A stretch of 64,000 nucleotides of DNA, taken from positions 558,001 to 622,000 of the forward strand of contig NZ_AJLF01000001.1 of NCBI RefSeq assembly GCF_000258515.1, given 5' to 3'. The position numbers and the translations under genes are program-made. The notes under the pieces were generated by a model. That model saw only the letters and a program-made list of their open reading frames with translations, ran no database searches and was not told the origin of the DNA. Positions 1-6,363 of this stretch are shown here, piece after piece (the stretch's first letter is position 1; the number at the start of each line of letters is the position of its first letter). Origin of the DNA: Thermococcus zilligii AN1 (lineage in GTDB: Archaea; Methanobacteriota_B; Thermococci; Thermococcales; Thermococcaceae).

Positions 1-141
1 CTCATGGCCAGAAAACCGAAGTTCAAGGTAGTAACGGACGGCAAGGAAAGCCCCGAGGAGGCACTTGGAAAGGCGGCCCAGAAGATATTCGAGAGGGCCA
101 GGGAAGCCTTTGAGGCCTGGAGGAGCGCGGTTTCCTCCTGA
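1..141 (+). CDS. 3' end of, or complete, small protein of unknown function
   Basis: The reading frame is open from the first base and ends at TGA 139-141. An ATG at position 4 would give a 45-residue protein that begins MARKPKF and ends EAWRSAVSS. The second half is a charged helix rich in Lys, Arg, Glu and Ala. The upstream sequence is outside the window, so it is not possible to say whether this is a full small protein or the tail of a larger one. I recognise no family. The TATA box of the next gene follows within 20 bases, so this gene ends its own transcript here. Confidence 0.55.
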   Translation, partial: LMARKPKFKVVTDGKESPEEALGKAAQKIFERAREAFEAWRSAVSS

Positions 142-155
142 GTTCCTGACGACAA

Positions 156-164
156 TTTTTTTAA
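156..164 (+). promoter_or_regulatory. TATA box of leaderless GT-C gene
   Basis: The run TTTTTTAAA is centred about 26 bases before the ATG at 187, so transcription should begin at or next to the start codon. No ribosome binding site precedes the ATG, which fits a leaderless mRNA. Confidence 0.5.
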
Positions 165-186
165 ACGTTAAATTATATCACTCCCC

Positions 187-1524
187 ATGAGAAGGCCGAA
201 ATCAAACCCGGGAAAAGAGCGTTCGTTTTACGTCCTGTTGGTTATACTACTCCTCTCGCTCTCCATCAGGCTTTACATAGCGCCCTACTCGACGGGAAGC
301 GATATCCCCCAGTTCTATGGCTTCGCCGGAACGATGCTCCGCCATCCCCTTGACTTCTATTCCTACGCCGATGGGGAACACTGGGAAGAAGAAGGGTGGC
401 CATATGGGTGGCCCTACGTCTACGGTCCGGTTTTGGTGTATTTGCTGGCCCTTCTGAGGGTTATCGTGGGGGATGGGGCCGTTAAGTTCTTCTGGGACTC
501 ATCGGGCTATCATGTCTTCGCCTCCACGTCGTGGATCATGGCCGTAAAATCCCTCTTCATCATCGCCGATGCGGGGATAGGGATCCTTCTGTACCTCCTC
601 CTGAGGAAAAAATCGGAAAAGCTTGCTCTGGGTGTTTCATCTCTGTACCTTTTCAACCCCATGGTTATCTACGTTTCCTCGGTATACGGCATGTTCGATG
701 GGCTTGCGCTTCTTCCATTCCTCCTCGGGCTTTATTTTGTTGAGAACGGAAGGAAAAACCTCGGCTACGGGCTGATTGGCTTCAGCCTGGCGGTCAAGCA
801 TACGATAATTTTTCCAGCCCTGGTAGTTCTCTGGGATGAACTGCTTGACAAATGGAAAACCCCGGAGGCACTCAAAAAATCCCTCGGGAGTTTCGTGGCC
901 GGGACAGCCATTCCGTTCCTCCCCTTCCTCCTCAAGCCAGCATCCCTCCTTGAGATACCAGATCTGCTTCAGGGCATGAAGCCGGACTACACATACCCGA
1001 TAGTTTACAACCTCAACGGGATAGTTTCCCTCCTGACCTTTGTTCACGAAATCTCAGGCCTAAACACGCTGTTCTACATGAGGCACTGGGTTATCTTCTC
1101 AGTTTTGGCCTTAATAGGCGTTCTTTTCACCCACTACCGGCTGAGAAACCTGAGGGTCTCTATTGCCCTGGCCTACGCGGCGTTCCTTCTCACCTACTGG
1201 AGGGTTAACACCCAGTACTCCCTTCCGCTTATAGCGTTCCTCCTCCTTGCCCTGCCCGAACTCGACTGGCCTTCGAGGGTTGTCATGTTCCTCCCCACAG
1301 TACCTCCCACCCTCTGGCCCATAATGTTCCCCACCAGCTTCTGGTTCCACGTTCACATTGAACACCCGAACTGGAACATGGTTAAGCTTATAGACCGCTT
1401 CACCCTTATGATCTTTGATACCGGGCCCTTTGTGGTGCTATCGGTTTTATTCACGCTTTCGCTCTTTGCCCTTCTGGTCTGGATGCTCGCACTTTCGTTT
1501 GAACTGAGGAGGTGCAACGGTTGA
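187..1524 (+). CDS. multipass membrane glycosyltransferase, GT-C fold (predicted)
   Basis: A 445-residue protein with about ten to eleven hydrophobic segments. A first transmembrane helix (about residues 14-30) is followed by an external loop with an acidic residue (TGSDIPQ, about residues 37-43) and an aromatic-rich loop (YGWPYVYGPVLVY). This is the layout of GT-C enzymes that use polyprenyl-phosphate sugars, as in PIG-M or PMT-like mannosyltransferases. The role would be transfer of a sugar from a lipid carrier on the outer face of the membrane. The donor and acceptor cannot be read from the sequence. It overlaps the RNase III-like gene by a few bases, so the two are probably co-transcribed. 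Confidence 0.6.
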   Translation: MRRPKSNPGKERSFYVLLVILLLSLSIRLYIAPYSTGSDIPQFYGFAGTMLRHPLDFYSYADGEHWEEEGWPYGWPYVYGPVLVYLLALLRVIVGDGAVKFFWDSSGYHVFASTSWIMAVKSLFIIADAGIGILLYLLLRKKSEKLALGVSSLYLFNPMVIYVSSVYGMFDGLALLPFLLGLYFVENGRKNLGYGLIGFSLAVKHTIIFPALVVLWDELLDKWKTPEALKKSLGSFVAGTAIPFLPFLLKPASLLEIPDLLQGMKPDYTYPIVYNLNGIVSLLTFVHEISGLNTLFYMRHWVIFSVLALIGVLFTHYRLRNLRVSIALAYAAFLLTYWRVNTQYSLPLIAFLLLALPELDWPSRVVMFLPTVPPTLWPIMFPTSFWFHVHIEHPNWNMVKLIDRFTLMIFDTGPFVVLSVLFTLSLFALLVWMLALSFELRRCNG

Positions 1525-1925
1525 AGGAAAGGCCCAGGATAAATTACTCAGGGGATTTCAGGGACAGGGGGCTCTCAACCCTCGGTGATTCGCTCGCAAA
1601 CTTCATATTTTCCCTGGCTCTCAGCGAGTTCACCGGAAAGCCAACCGGTGGAAGGGTTCCAAACGCTTCGCTGGCAATCGCCATCGAGAGGGCCGGGCTG
1701 AGGCACCTTATACCTCCCAGGACGGACAAGCACGGCAAAGGCGACGTGGCGGAGGCGGTTATAGCTTTTGCCTGGCTGGAAGGGGCCTTCACAATAGAGG
1801 AGGCCGTTGAAGTACTTGTCAGGAACTTCGGGGATGATGTACTGCACCCGTACAGGGGCAAGGAGGCTCTTGGAAAGGCCTTTGGGGAGCTTTTGAGGCT
1901 CATAAAGGAGAGGCTCGAGCTCTGA
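1521..1925 (+). CDS. RNase III family protein (archaeal, single catalytic domain)
   Basis: A 134-residue protein that looks like a stand-alone RNase III catalytic domain without a dsRNA-binding domain. The signature-like helix STLGDSLANFIFSLAL (residues about 20-35) matches the 'LGDAVL' motif, and KGDVAEAVIAFAWLEGAF near residue 77 matches the second acidic motif 'aDa.EAliGA'. It may process or cut structured RNA. I place the start at TTG 1521 because GAGGAGGTG (1506-1514) lies six bases before it; a GTG at 1512 is inside that binding site. The start overlaps the stop of the GT-C gene, so translation is probably coupled. Confidence 0.7.
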   Translation: MKERPRINYSGDFRDRGLSTLGDSLANFIFSLALSEFTGKPTGGRVPNASLAIAIERAGLRHLIPPRTDKHGKGDVAEAVIAFAWLEGAFTIEEAVEVLVRNFGDDVLHPYRGKEALGKAFGELLRLIKERLEL

Positions 1926-2495
1926 TCAGGCTTTCGGCCCCATGAGGCCTTTCTCCTTGAGCTGTTCATAGGCTCTTCTTAATGTGTCCCTTATCAGGTA
2001 GCGCTTGTTTAGACCACCAAGGCGATAGGCGGCCTTTCTAAGGCTCCCGGTTTTCAGAAAGAGCTCTATCAGCTTTCTATCTTCCTCCGGGAGATCCAGG
2101 TATTTCAGGGCTTTCTCGGCTATCTCGACCGGGAGATTCCCCTCGTATGCGTAGTCAGAACTCATAACGGGCGTATTGAACTTCTCTACTAACTTAAAGA
2201 CCACCACATGGGCCTTTGAGTTTTCGTTTACCCACCTGTAGTGTTCCCTGAGGGCATTTATGAGTTCTTCCCTGCTGGAGAAACCGTCCAAAAGGGCATC
2301 CTCGTTGGTCAGCTCCCCAACCGTCTTGCTCTCGACACGCTCTATAACGGCCTTTCCCAGGACGTAACCACCTGAGTGAACGAGAACCAAGTCCCCCTCT
2401 TTCAGGCCGGGCCTCCTACCGAGCCTAACGGTTGCCCGTTTCTTCCCCTTCAGGATGGCCTCGGCGTACTTTCCGTCGAACTCAAGGTGCTTCAT
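1926..2495 (-). CDS. ASCH domain protein with C-terminal helix-turn-helix
   Basis: A 189-residue protein. Residues about 1-100 form an ASCH domain: the [20 protein letters not shown] stretch is the family's charged loop and strand. ASCH domains share the PUA/EVE fold and bind RNA or modified bases. The C-terminal third ([23 protein letters not shown]) resembles a helix-turn-helix. Start ATG 2495 is preceded by GGTGGTGAAA; a GTG at 2504 is possible. It overlaps the 3' end of a second ASCH gene by 14 bases, so the pair is one operon. The exact substrate is unknown. Confidence 0.75.
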   Translation of the reverse strand: MKHLEFDGKYAEAILKGKKRATVRLGRRPGLKEGDLVLVHSGGYVLGKAVIERVESKTVGELTNEDALLDGFSSREELINALREHYRWVNENSKAHVVVFKLVEKFNTPVMSSDYAYEGNLPVEIAEKALKYLDLPEEDRKLIELFLKTGSLRKAAYRLGGLNKRYLIRDTLRRAYEQLKEKGLMGPKA

Positions 2496-2829
2496 TTTCA
2501 CCACCGAGGAGCTTGAACTTTATGGCCATCACCCCGTACCTGTTCTCCTTCCACTTTGGGTACATCCCGTGGAAACGCTTCAGGGCCCTCTCAAAGCTGG
2601 GCTCGTCTGGGAAGATCTTTTCTATGGGTTCTTCTCTCAGCACCTGCCTGAAGGTTTCGTACCTCTTAACCTCTGTAACAATTGCCGGAATGGAGTCGTT
2701 GAATATTATCCTGTCCCCCGGTTTGATACCCCTCAGCTGGGGGTACGCCACCCTGACCTCAATTCTCTTCTCGCCGGAGCGTATGAACTCAAGGTACTCC
2801 TCGTGCACCTTTAAGTGATAAACCCTCAT
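2482..2829 (-). CDS. ASCH domain protein, short form
   Basis: A 115-residue single-domain ASCH protein. The line [20 protein letters not shown] followed by [14 protein letters not shown] is the classical ASCH start: a helix, a basic hairpin with ExR, then the 'GD.i.f' turn. Thus it belongs to the PUA-like RNA-binding superfamily. It is the first gene of a two-gene minus-strand operon with the longer ASCH/HTH protein. The ATG at 2829 is close to the promoter region it shares back to back with the pilin gene. Function in RNA metabolism is likely, but no substrate can be named. Confidence 0.75.
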   Translation of the reverse strand: MRVYHLKVHEEYLEFIRSGEKRIEVRVAYPQLRGIKPGDRIIFNDSIPAIVTEVKRYETFRQVLREEPIEKIFPDEPSFERALKRFHGMYPKWKENRYGVMAIKFKLLGGENEAP

Positions 2830-2925
2830 GGCCCCTCACAGTTGGGGAGTGGGAACGATTTAAAAAGATTGGCAGGGAAACCCTTAAATCATGGGAACGC
2901 CAGAAATATATGCAGGTGGATGACG

Positions 2926-3090
2926 ATGAAGCGGGCTCAAACTGCCATAGAGTATCTCTTCATGCTCGCAGCTGCCCTGATCCTCGTGAGTATAGCTATG
3001 AAAACCATTCTTGACGCGAGCAGGCAGCTCGAGACTGCGGTTTCCGATTACACAAAGACCGTTAGAGAGAAAGTCCTGGAGAACCTTTAA
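2926..3090 (+). CDS. class III signal peptide pilin-like protein
   Basis: A 54-residue protein: MKR, then AQTAIEYLFMLAAALILVS, then a polar helix. A short basic leader followed by Q-x-x-I-E-Y and a long hydrophobic helix is the class III (archaeal pilin) signal, cut before the conserved Gln. The mature product would be a very small pilin-like subunit at the cell surface. I chose ATG 2926 because AGGTGG lies seven bases upstream; ATG 2920 is too close to it. It is 16 bases ahead of an A24 peptidase that fits this signal class, which supports the assignment. Confidence 0.8.
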   Translation: MKRAQTAIEYLFMLAAALILVSIAMKTILDASRQLETAVSDYTKTVREKVLENL

Positions 3091-3106
3091 TGCCGGAGGG
3101 GAAGGA

Positions 3107-4327
3107 ATGGAGTGGTACAGTGCACTCATCGTCCTAGTTGGATCTTTGATGGGGATTCTTACCTCATACACCGACGTCAAAACCGGGTTCATATTTGATA
3201 ACCATGTCTTTCCGACCCTTGCCCTCGTGGAAAAGGCAAAAGGGCTGGAAAGCGAAGAAGAAGTCCAGCTTCCAAAGTGGGTGGAAAAAATAATAATCCC
3301 CGCAACGGAGATCGGGTTCATGGTCTATCTTTACCTTGGGCTCGTCAAAGGGGACTATTTGCTGGCAATTTCCGGGATCCTGGGCTTTTTCATCGGGCTG
3401 GTTCTTGGGCTGGCCCTCTATTACATGGGGGCGTGGGCTTCCGGGGACGTCCTGGTTTTGGCCGCGTTCTCGGCTCTCCTGCCTTACCCGCTAAGCTTTG
3501 CCAGGGTCGTCGCCCCCTATGAAGCCTCCTACCCCCTCTATCCCATGGCAATCCTCTTCAACAGTGTACTGGCCGTTTTTCCGTTCCTTTTCGTCTACGC
3601 CCTGGGCGTGCTCCTGGTTAGAAAAAATATCAAGAGACTCAAGGACGTCTTTTCGGAAAAAGCCTACCTCTCGGTTGAGGTGGCCCTCTGGCTTTTGGCC
3701 GGGATTGCCCTGGTTGTCCTTCTAAACCGGCTCGGTCTTTCAGTGGGGGGAGCCTATCAGTACGTCCTTACGATTGTTCTTTTTGCGGTCTTTGGAAAGT
3801 ACAGAAAAGCTGGAGACGTTGCGGGCCTCGTTTCTCTTGCCCACCTGGTTTACCTCACGGGAACGGACGCCCTTTATGCATTTGCCAAACTGCTGGCCGT
3901 GGTGTACTCATTCAAGGTGTTCTTCTCCGTAGTCCGGGTTCTCAGGGAAGAAGCCCTTGTTGAGGAAGTTCCCGTTGAGGAGTTGAGGGAGTGGGACATA
4001 TTAGGAGAGACCATATACATTGAGGGGGATGTCGTTAAGAGGGACAGGAGGGGCTTCTTTGAGGTCCTCAGGGATGCCCTAAGAACCGGGAACATCAAGT
4101 CTCAGAACGCCTATAGGGGTGAAATAATAGCGTCCCCAACGGCCGAAGGGCTCAAGAAGGAACAGTTAGAAAAGCTGAAGGAACTCGTCAGAGAAGGAAA
4201 ACTGGACAACAGGTTCCTGAGGAAGAAGGCGATGCCCTTTGCACCGAGCATCTTTATAGGGTTCCTGATCGCGGCCCTCTGGGGGGACGTGTTCTGGTGG
4301 CTTGTCCTAAAGAGGGCGGGGCTGTAG
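3107..4327 (+). CDS. A24 family prepilin peptidase, EppA/Arc_PepC type
   Basis: A 406-residue integral membrane aspartic protease. The first catalytic Asp is in SYTDVKTGFI (about residue 22) and the second in the GxGD-like motif GAWASGDVLVLA (about residue 115). Several transmembrane helices follow, then a soluble part (WDILGETIYIEGDVV) and a last helix near the C-terminus, matching the archaeal C-terminal extension of this family. It should remove class III signal peptides from pilins at the cytoplasmic face. Start ATG 3107 is preceded by GGAGGGGAAGG. The pilin gene lies directly upstream in the same operon. Confidence 0.85.
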   Translation: MEWYSALIVLVGSLMGILTSYTDVKTGFIFDNHVFPTLALVEKAKGLESEEEVQLPKWVEKIIIPATEIGFMVYLYLGLVKGDYLLAISGILGFFIGLVLGLALYYMGAWASGDVLVLAAFSALLPYPLSFARVVAPYEASYPLYPMAILFNSVLAVFPFLFVYALGVLLVRKNIKRLKDVFSEKAYLSVEVALWLLAGIALVVLLNRLGLSVGGAYQYVLTIVLFAVFGKYRKAGDVAGLVSLAHLVYLTGTDALYAFAKLLAVVYSFKVFFSVVRVLREEALVEEVPVEELREWDILGETIYIEGDVVKRDRRGFFEVLRDALRTGNIKSQNAYRGEIIASPTAEGLKKEQLEKLKELVREGKLDNRFLRKKAMPFAPSIFIGFLIAALWGDVFWWLVLKRAGL

Positions 4328-4385
4328 GGGGTCAGTGAAGGGCGTGGTCATCAGCTTTCAGCAAAGCAAAAGCTCTTCATCCCCC
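4327..4385 (-). ncRNA. C/D box sRNA (2'-O-methylation guide)
   Basis: Read on the minus strand: terminal stem GGGGG (4385-4381); box C ATGAAGA (4380-4374, one base off RUGAUGA); a 12-nt guide; box D' CTGA (4361-4358); spacer AAG; box C' CTGATGA (4354-4348); a second 12-nt guide CCACGCCCTTCA; box D CTGA (4335-4332); closing stem CCCCC (4331-4327). The 12-nt guide lengths, the 3-nt D'-C' spacer and the 5-bp terminal stem are all standard for archaeal C/D RNAs that bind L7Ae, Nop5 and fibrillarin. The targets would read TGAAGGGCGTGG and CAAAGCAAAAGC; I do not recognise them. The last base overlaps the eppA-like stop codon on the other strand. Confidence 0.78.
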
Positions 4386-4442
4386 GTGGGTCCGGCAGGA
4401 AGCCCCGCTTCACGCTTCTGCTGGGCGGCGGGGGCCGAACCC
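4386..4442 (-). ncRNA. GC-rich hairpin joined to the C/D sRNA, H/ACA-like
   Basis: On the minus strand GGGTTCGG (4442-4435) pairs with CCGGACCC (4395-4388), enclosing a second helix CCCCGC/GCGGGG whose loop holds a GTGAA as in K-loops. The outer stem is followed by ACG and then directly by the terminal stem of the C/D RNA. A TATA-like TTTTTAAT at 4472-4465 would start transcription at the base of this hairpin. The inner stem ends 15 nt before the ACG, as in H/ACA RNAs, but the 5' guide pocket is almost absent and the box is ACG rather than ACA. I call it a structured RNA element with uncertain class. Confidence 0.4.
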
Positions 4443-4474
4443 TGAGAAGGTTTGGGGGAAACTCATTAAAAACC

Positions 4475-5101
4475 TCACCCCTCTATCAGCCCCCTGATTA
4501 TTTCAATCACTTCGTGTAGGTTCTCAACGACGTGATCCCCTTCGACCCCTTCGTGAGGGTTTATGGCTATACTGACGTCCGCCTCTGCAAACATTGAAAG
4601 ATCGTTGTGCCCATCTCCGACAGCCACGGTTAGTTCGGGAGAGAGCTCTTCCTTGAGGGCCCTGAGGATAGATCCTTTTCCAACAAAATCCACCCGGGGG
4701 ATGACTTTTCCTGTTATGACGCCGTTCTCGTCGAAAACCAGCTCGTTGGCGAACACGTAATCTGCCCCGAAATCGTCCGCGATTTTTCTGGCCAGGCACA
4801 TAAGACCGCTGCTCAGGATGGCCGTTTTAAAATTGTTCTCCCGCAGGAAATCAAAAAGTTCATGCGCACCTTCCATGTGCTCCACAGATCCAACCCACTC
4901 AAAGATCTCCTCCCTTGTGTGCCCCTTCCAGAGGGATGCATCTAATTCGGCCCAGGTGGCGTAGTCTATCCTCCCCCCAAAGAACATTTCGGCGTATTCC
5001 TTTCCCTTTTCCCACGTTCCAAACTTTTTGTGAAGTTCAATCCAACCGGAAACTGATTTTACCAGCGTCCCCTCGAGGTCGAAAGCGGCCAGTCTTACCA
5101 T
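4475..5101 (-). CDS. HAD superfamily phosphatase, phosphoserine phosphatase-like
   Basis: A 208-residue HAD hydrolase. Motif I is AAFDLEGTLV (residues about 4-13) with the nucleophile Asp followed by Leu-Glu, motif II is ILSSG, the Lys of motif III lies in DFVGKGS, and motif IV is AVGDGHNDLSMF. The pattern and small helical cap match the subclass IB phosphatases such as SerB and ThrH. The third motif I residue is Glu instead of the usual Asp acid/base. The start at 5101 places the catalytic motif at the very N-terminus. The substrate may be phosphoserine but this is not certain. The gene is transcribed divergently from the KaiC-like gene. Confidence 0.75.
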   Translation of the reverse strand: MVRLAAFDLEGTLVKSVSGWIELHKKFGTWEKGKEYAEMFFGGRIDYATWAELDASLWKGHTREEIFEWVGSVEHMEGAHELFDFLRENNFKTAILSSGLMCLARKIADDFGADYVFANELVFDENGVITGKVIPRVDFVGKGSILRALKEELSPELTVAVGDGHNDLSMFAEADVSIAINPHEGVEGDHVVENLHEVIEIIRGLIEG

Positions 5102-5141
5102 AACGCCCACCACCGACCAGATTAAATGCCTCAATAAAAAT

Positions 5142-5167
5142 GTTGCTGGGGGAGCAACTTTAAATAC
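5142..5167 (+). promoter_or_regulatory. dyad GTTGCT-N5-AGCAAC abutting TATA box of KaiC-like gene
   Basis: A perfect 6-bp inverted repeat (5142-5147 and 5153-5158) with a GGGGG centre ends exactly where the TATA element CTTTAAATAC (5158-5167) begins. A protein bound here would touch TFB/TBP binding directly. The expected start point is near 5188-5190, just before the coding region. The regulator is unknown. Confidence 0.45.
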
Positions 5168-5198
5168 AAAATTTTCAGAATTAAATAGGGTGAACTTG

Positions 5199-5912
5199 AT
5201 GTACGTTGGGGAACTCCTCAGGAGCCTCGACAGGGTTCCCTCCGGTGTTCCGGGACTCGACGACATGATAGGTGGGGGCTTCCTGCCTGGAAGGGTCTAC
5301 CTCGTAACTGGCCCCCCGGGAAGTGGAAAGACAACCATCGGACTGCAGTTTCTCGTTGAGGGGGCGAAAAACGGAGAAAAAGGGACATTTATCTCCCTGG
5401 TTGAAAACCCGAAAATAATAATCCAGAACATGCTCAGGTACAACTTTGGCCTTCTGGGATATATAAACTCCGGGATGATAACGTTTCACGACCTCGGAAG
5501 TTACCTGCTAAGGACAGAATACAGGATGAGCTGGACCGAGCTCTTCAACGCCATTCTAAAGGTTATAAATGAGGGAGAAGTAAAGAGAGTCGTGATAGAC
5601 TCATTCACTTCCCTGGAGCATCTCGTCAAGGATCCCGAAAACAAACGATGGGCCCTCGGAAGGTTCATCCGGGCACTTCAGGAGCTTGAGATAACTACCA
5701 TAATAACCGCCGAAATGCTCCAGGGCGACTCCTACACGGACGAGCACTACCTGGCCGATGGGGTCATAGTGATTCACCACTTCATGAGGAACTACCAGAT
5801 GATCCGGGCCCTCCAGGTGCTAAAAATGCGTGGTGTCCCCCATGACAACAACCTGAAGAGAATACGCTTCACCGAGGACGGCATACGCGTCTACCAGGAG
5901 GCTCCCTTCTGA
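5199..5912 (+). CDS. KaiC-like RecA-superfamily ATPase
   Basis: A 237-residue single-domain KaiC-family ATPase. It starts with the family's lead-in SGVPGLDDMIGGGFLPG, then Walker A GPPGSGKTT (about residue 40), Walker B RVVIDSFTSLE (about residue 130) and the C-terminal strand region VLKMRGVPHD. Archaeal relatives act as signalling or scaffold ATPases; none of that can be proved here. ATG 5199 has GGGTGA five bases upstream; GTG 5190 is an alternative that would add three residues. It heads an operon with an unknown helical protein and an M28 peptidase, and an inverted repeat sits against its TATA box. Confidence 0.8.
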   Translation: MYVGELLRSLDRVPSGVPGLDDMIGGGFLPGRVYLVTGPPGSGKTTIGLQFLVEGAKNGEKGTFISLVENPKIIIQNMLRYNFGLLGYINSGMITFHDLGSYLLRTEYRMSWTELFNAILKVINEGEVKRVVIDSFTSLEHLVKDPENKRWALGRFIRALQELEITTIITAEMLQGDSYTDEHYLADGVIVIHHFMRNYQMIRALQVLKMRGVPHDNNLKRIRFTEDGIRVYQEAPF

Positions 5913-5922
5913 GGCGGTGGTT

Positions 5923-6363
5923 ATGGGAGAGAAAAAATCCGGTGAAGACGTGAAGAAGGAGATAAAAGCCCTTCTGGAGGAGGCTTACTCCTTCGGTTAT
6001 TTTGTTGGTTACAGGGGACACAGCGAGTGGATTGGGTGGGTCAGAGAAAGAAAGGAAGAACTATACAGGAAGGCGGAAGAACTGGGCGTGTATGACCTGG
6101 TGAGGAACGCATACGGGAGAGGAAGAGAAGACGGAGCCAAGAAAAGGGGGGAGGAAATAAACCTCGGACTCATCGAAAAGGGAAAAATAGAGGTAGAAAA
6201 AGAAAAGCCCAGAATTGAGATGCCATCACAGCAAGAAAGTGAAAGATTTGAAGCCGAGTTCGCACGCTTTCTTCAGACCACTACACTCATCCTTCCCCCT
6301 GAGTTCTTGGACACTCTAAGGCATCTGGAAATTCCAAAAATGCTCAGGATGGGTGAAATATAA
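5923..6363 (+). CDS. conserved-looking helical protein of unknown function
   Basis: A 146-residue, highly charged, probably all-helical soluble protein. The first half has aromatic-rich helices (AYSFGYFVGYRGHSEWIGW) and the middle is Lys/Glu-rich and likely flexible. The last part (FARFLQTTTLILPPEFLDTL) is more hydrophobic. I do not recognise a family. The start ATG 5923 follows GGCGGTGG. It lies 10 bases after the KaiC-like gene and its stop overlaps the start of the M28 peptidase by one base, so it is the middle gene of a tight operon and may be an adaptor between its neighbours. Confidence 0.6.
   Translation: MGEKKSGEDVKKEIKALLEEAYSFGYFVGYRGHSEWIGWVRERKEELYRKAEELGVYDLVRNAYGRGREDGAKKRGEEINLGLIEKGKIEVEKEKPRIEMPSQQESERFEAEFARFLQTTTLILPPEFLDTLRHLEIPKMLRMGEI

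Noticed and set aside
174-190. TATCAC half-site of the Thermococcales glycolytic motif (TATCAC-N5-GTGATA)
   Set aside because: The second half is not present (ATGAGA instead of GTGATA), and the place is at the start codon rather than beside a TATA box.
637-1365. Open frames on the minus strand inside the GT-C gene
   Set aside because: They are shadows of the coding strand: low-complexity, no binding site, and no family features, while the plus-strand frame has clear membrane helices.
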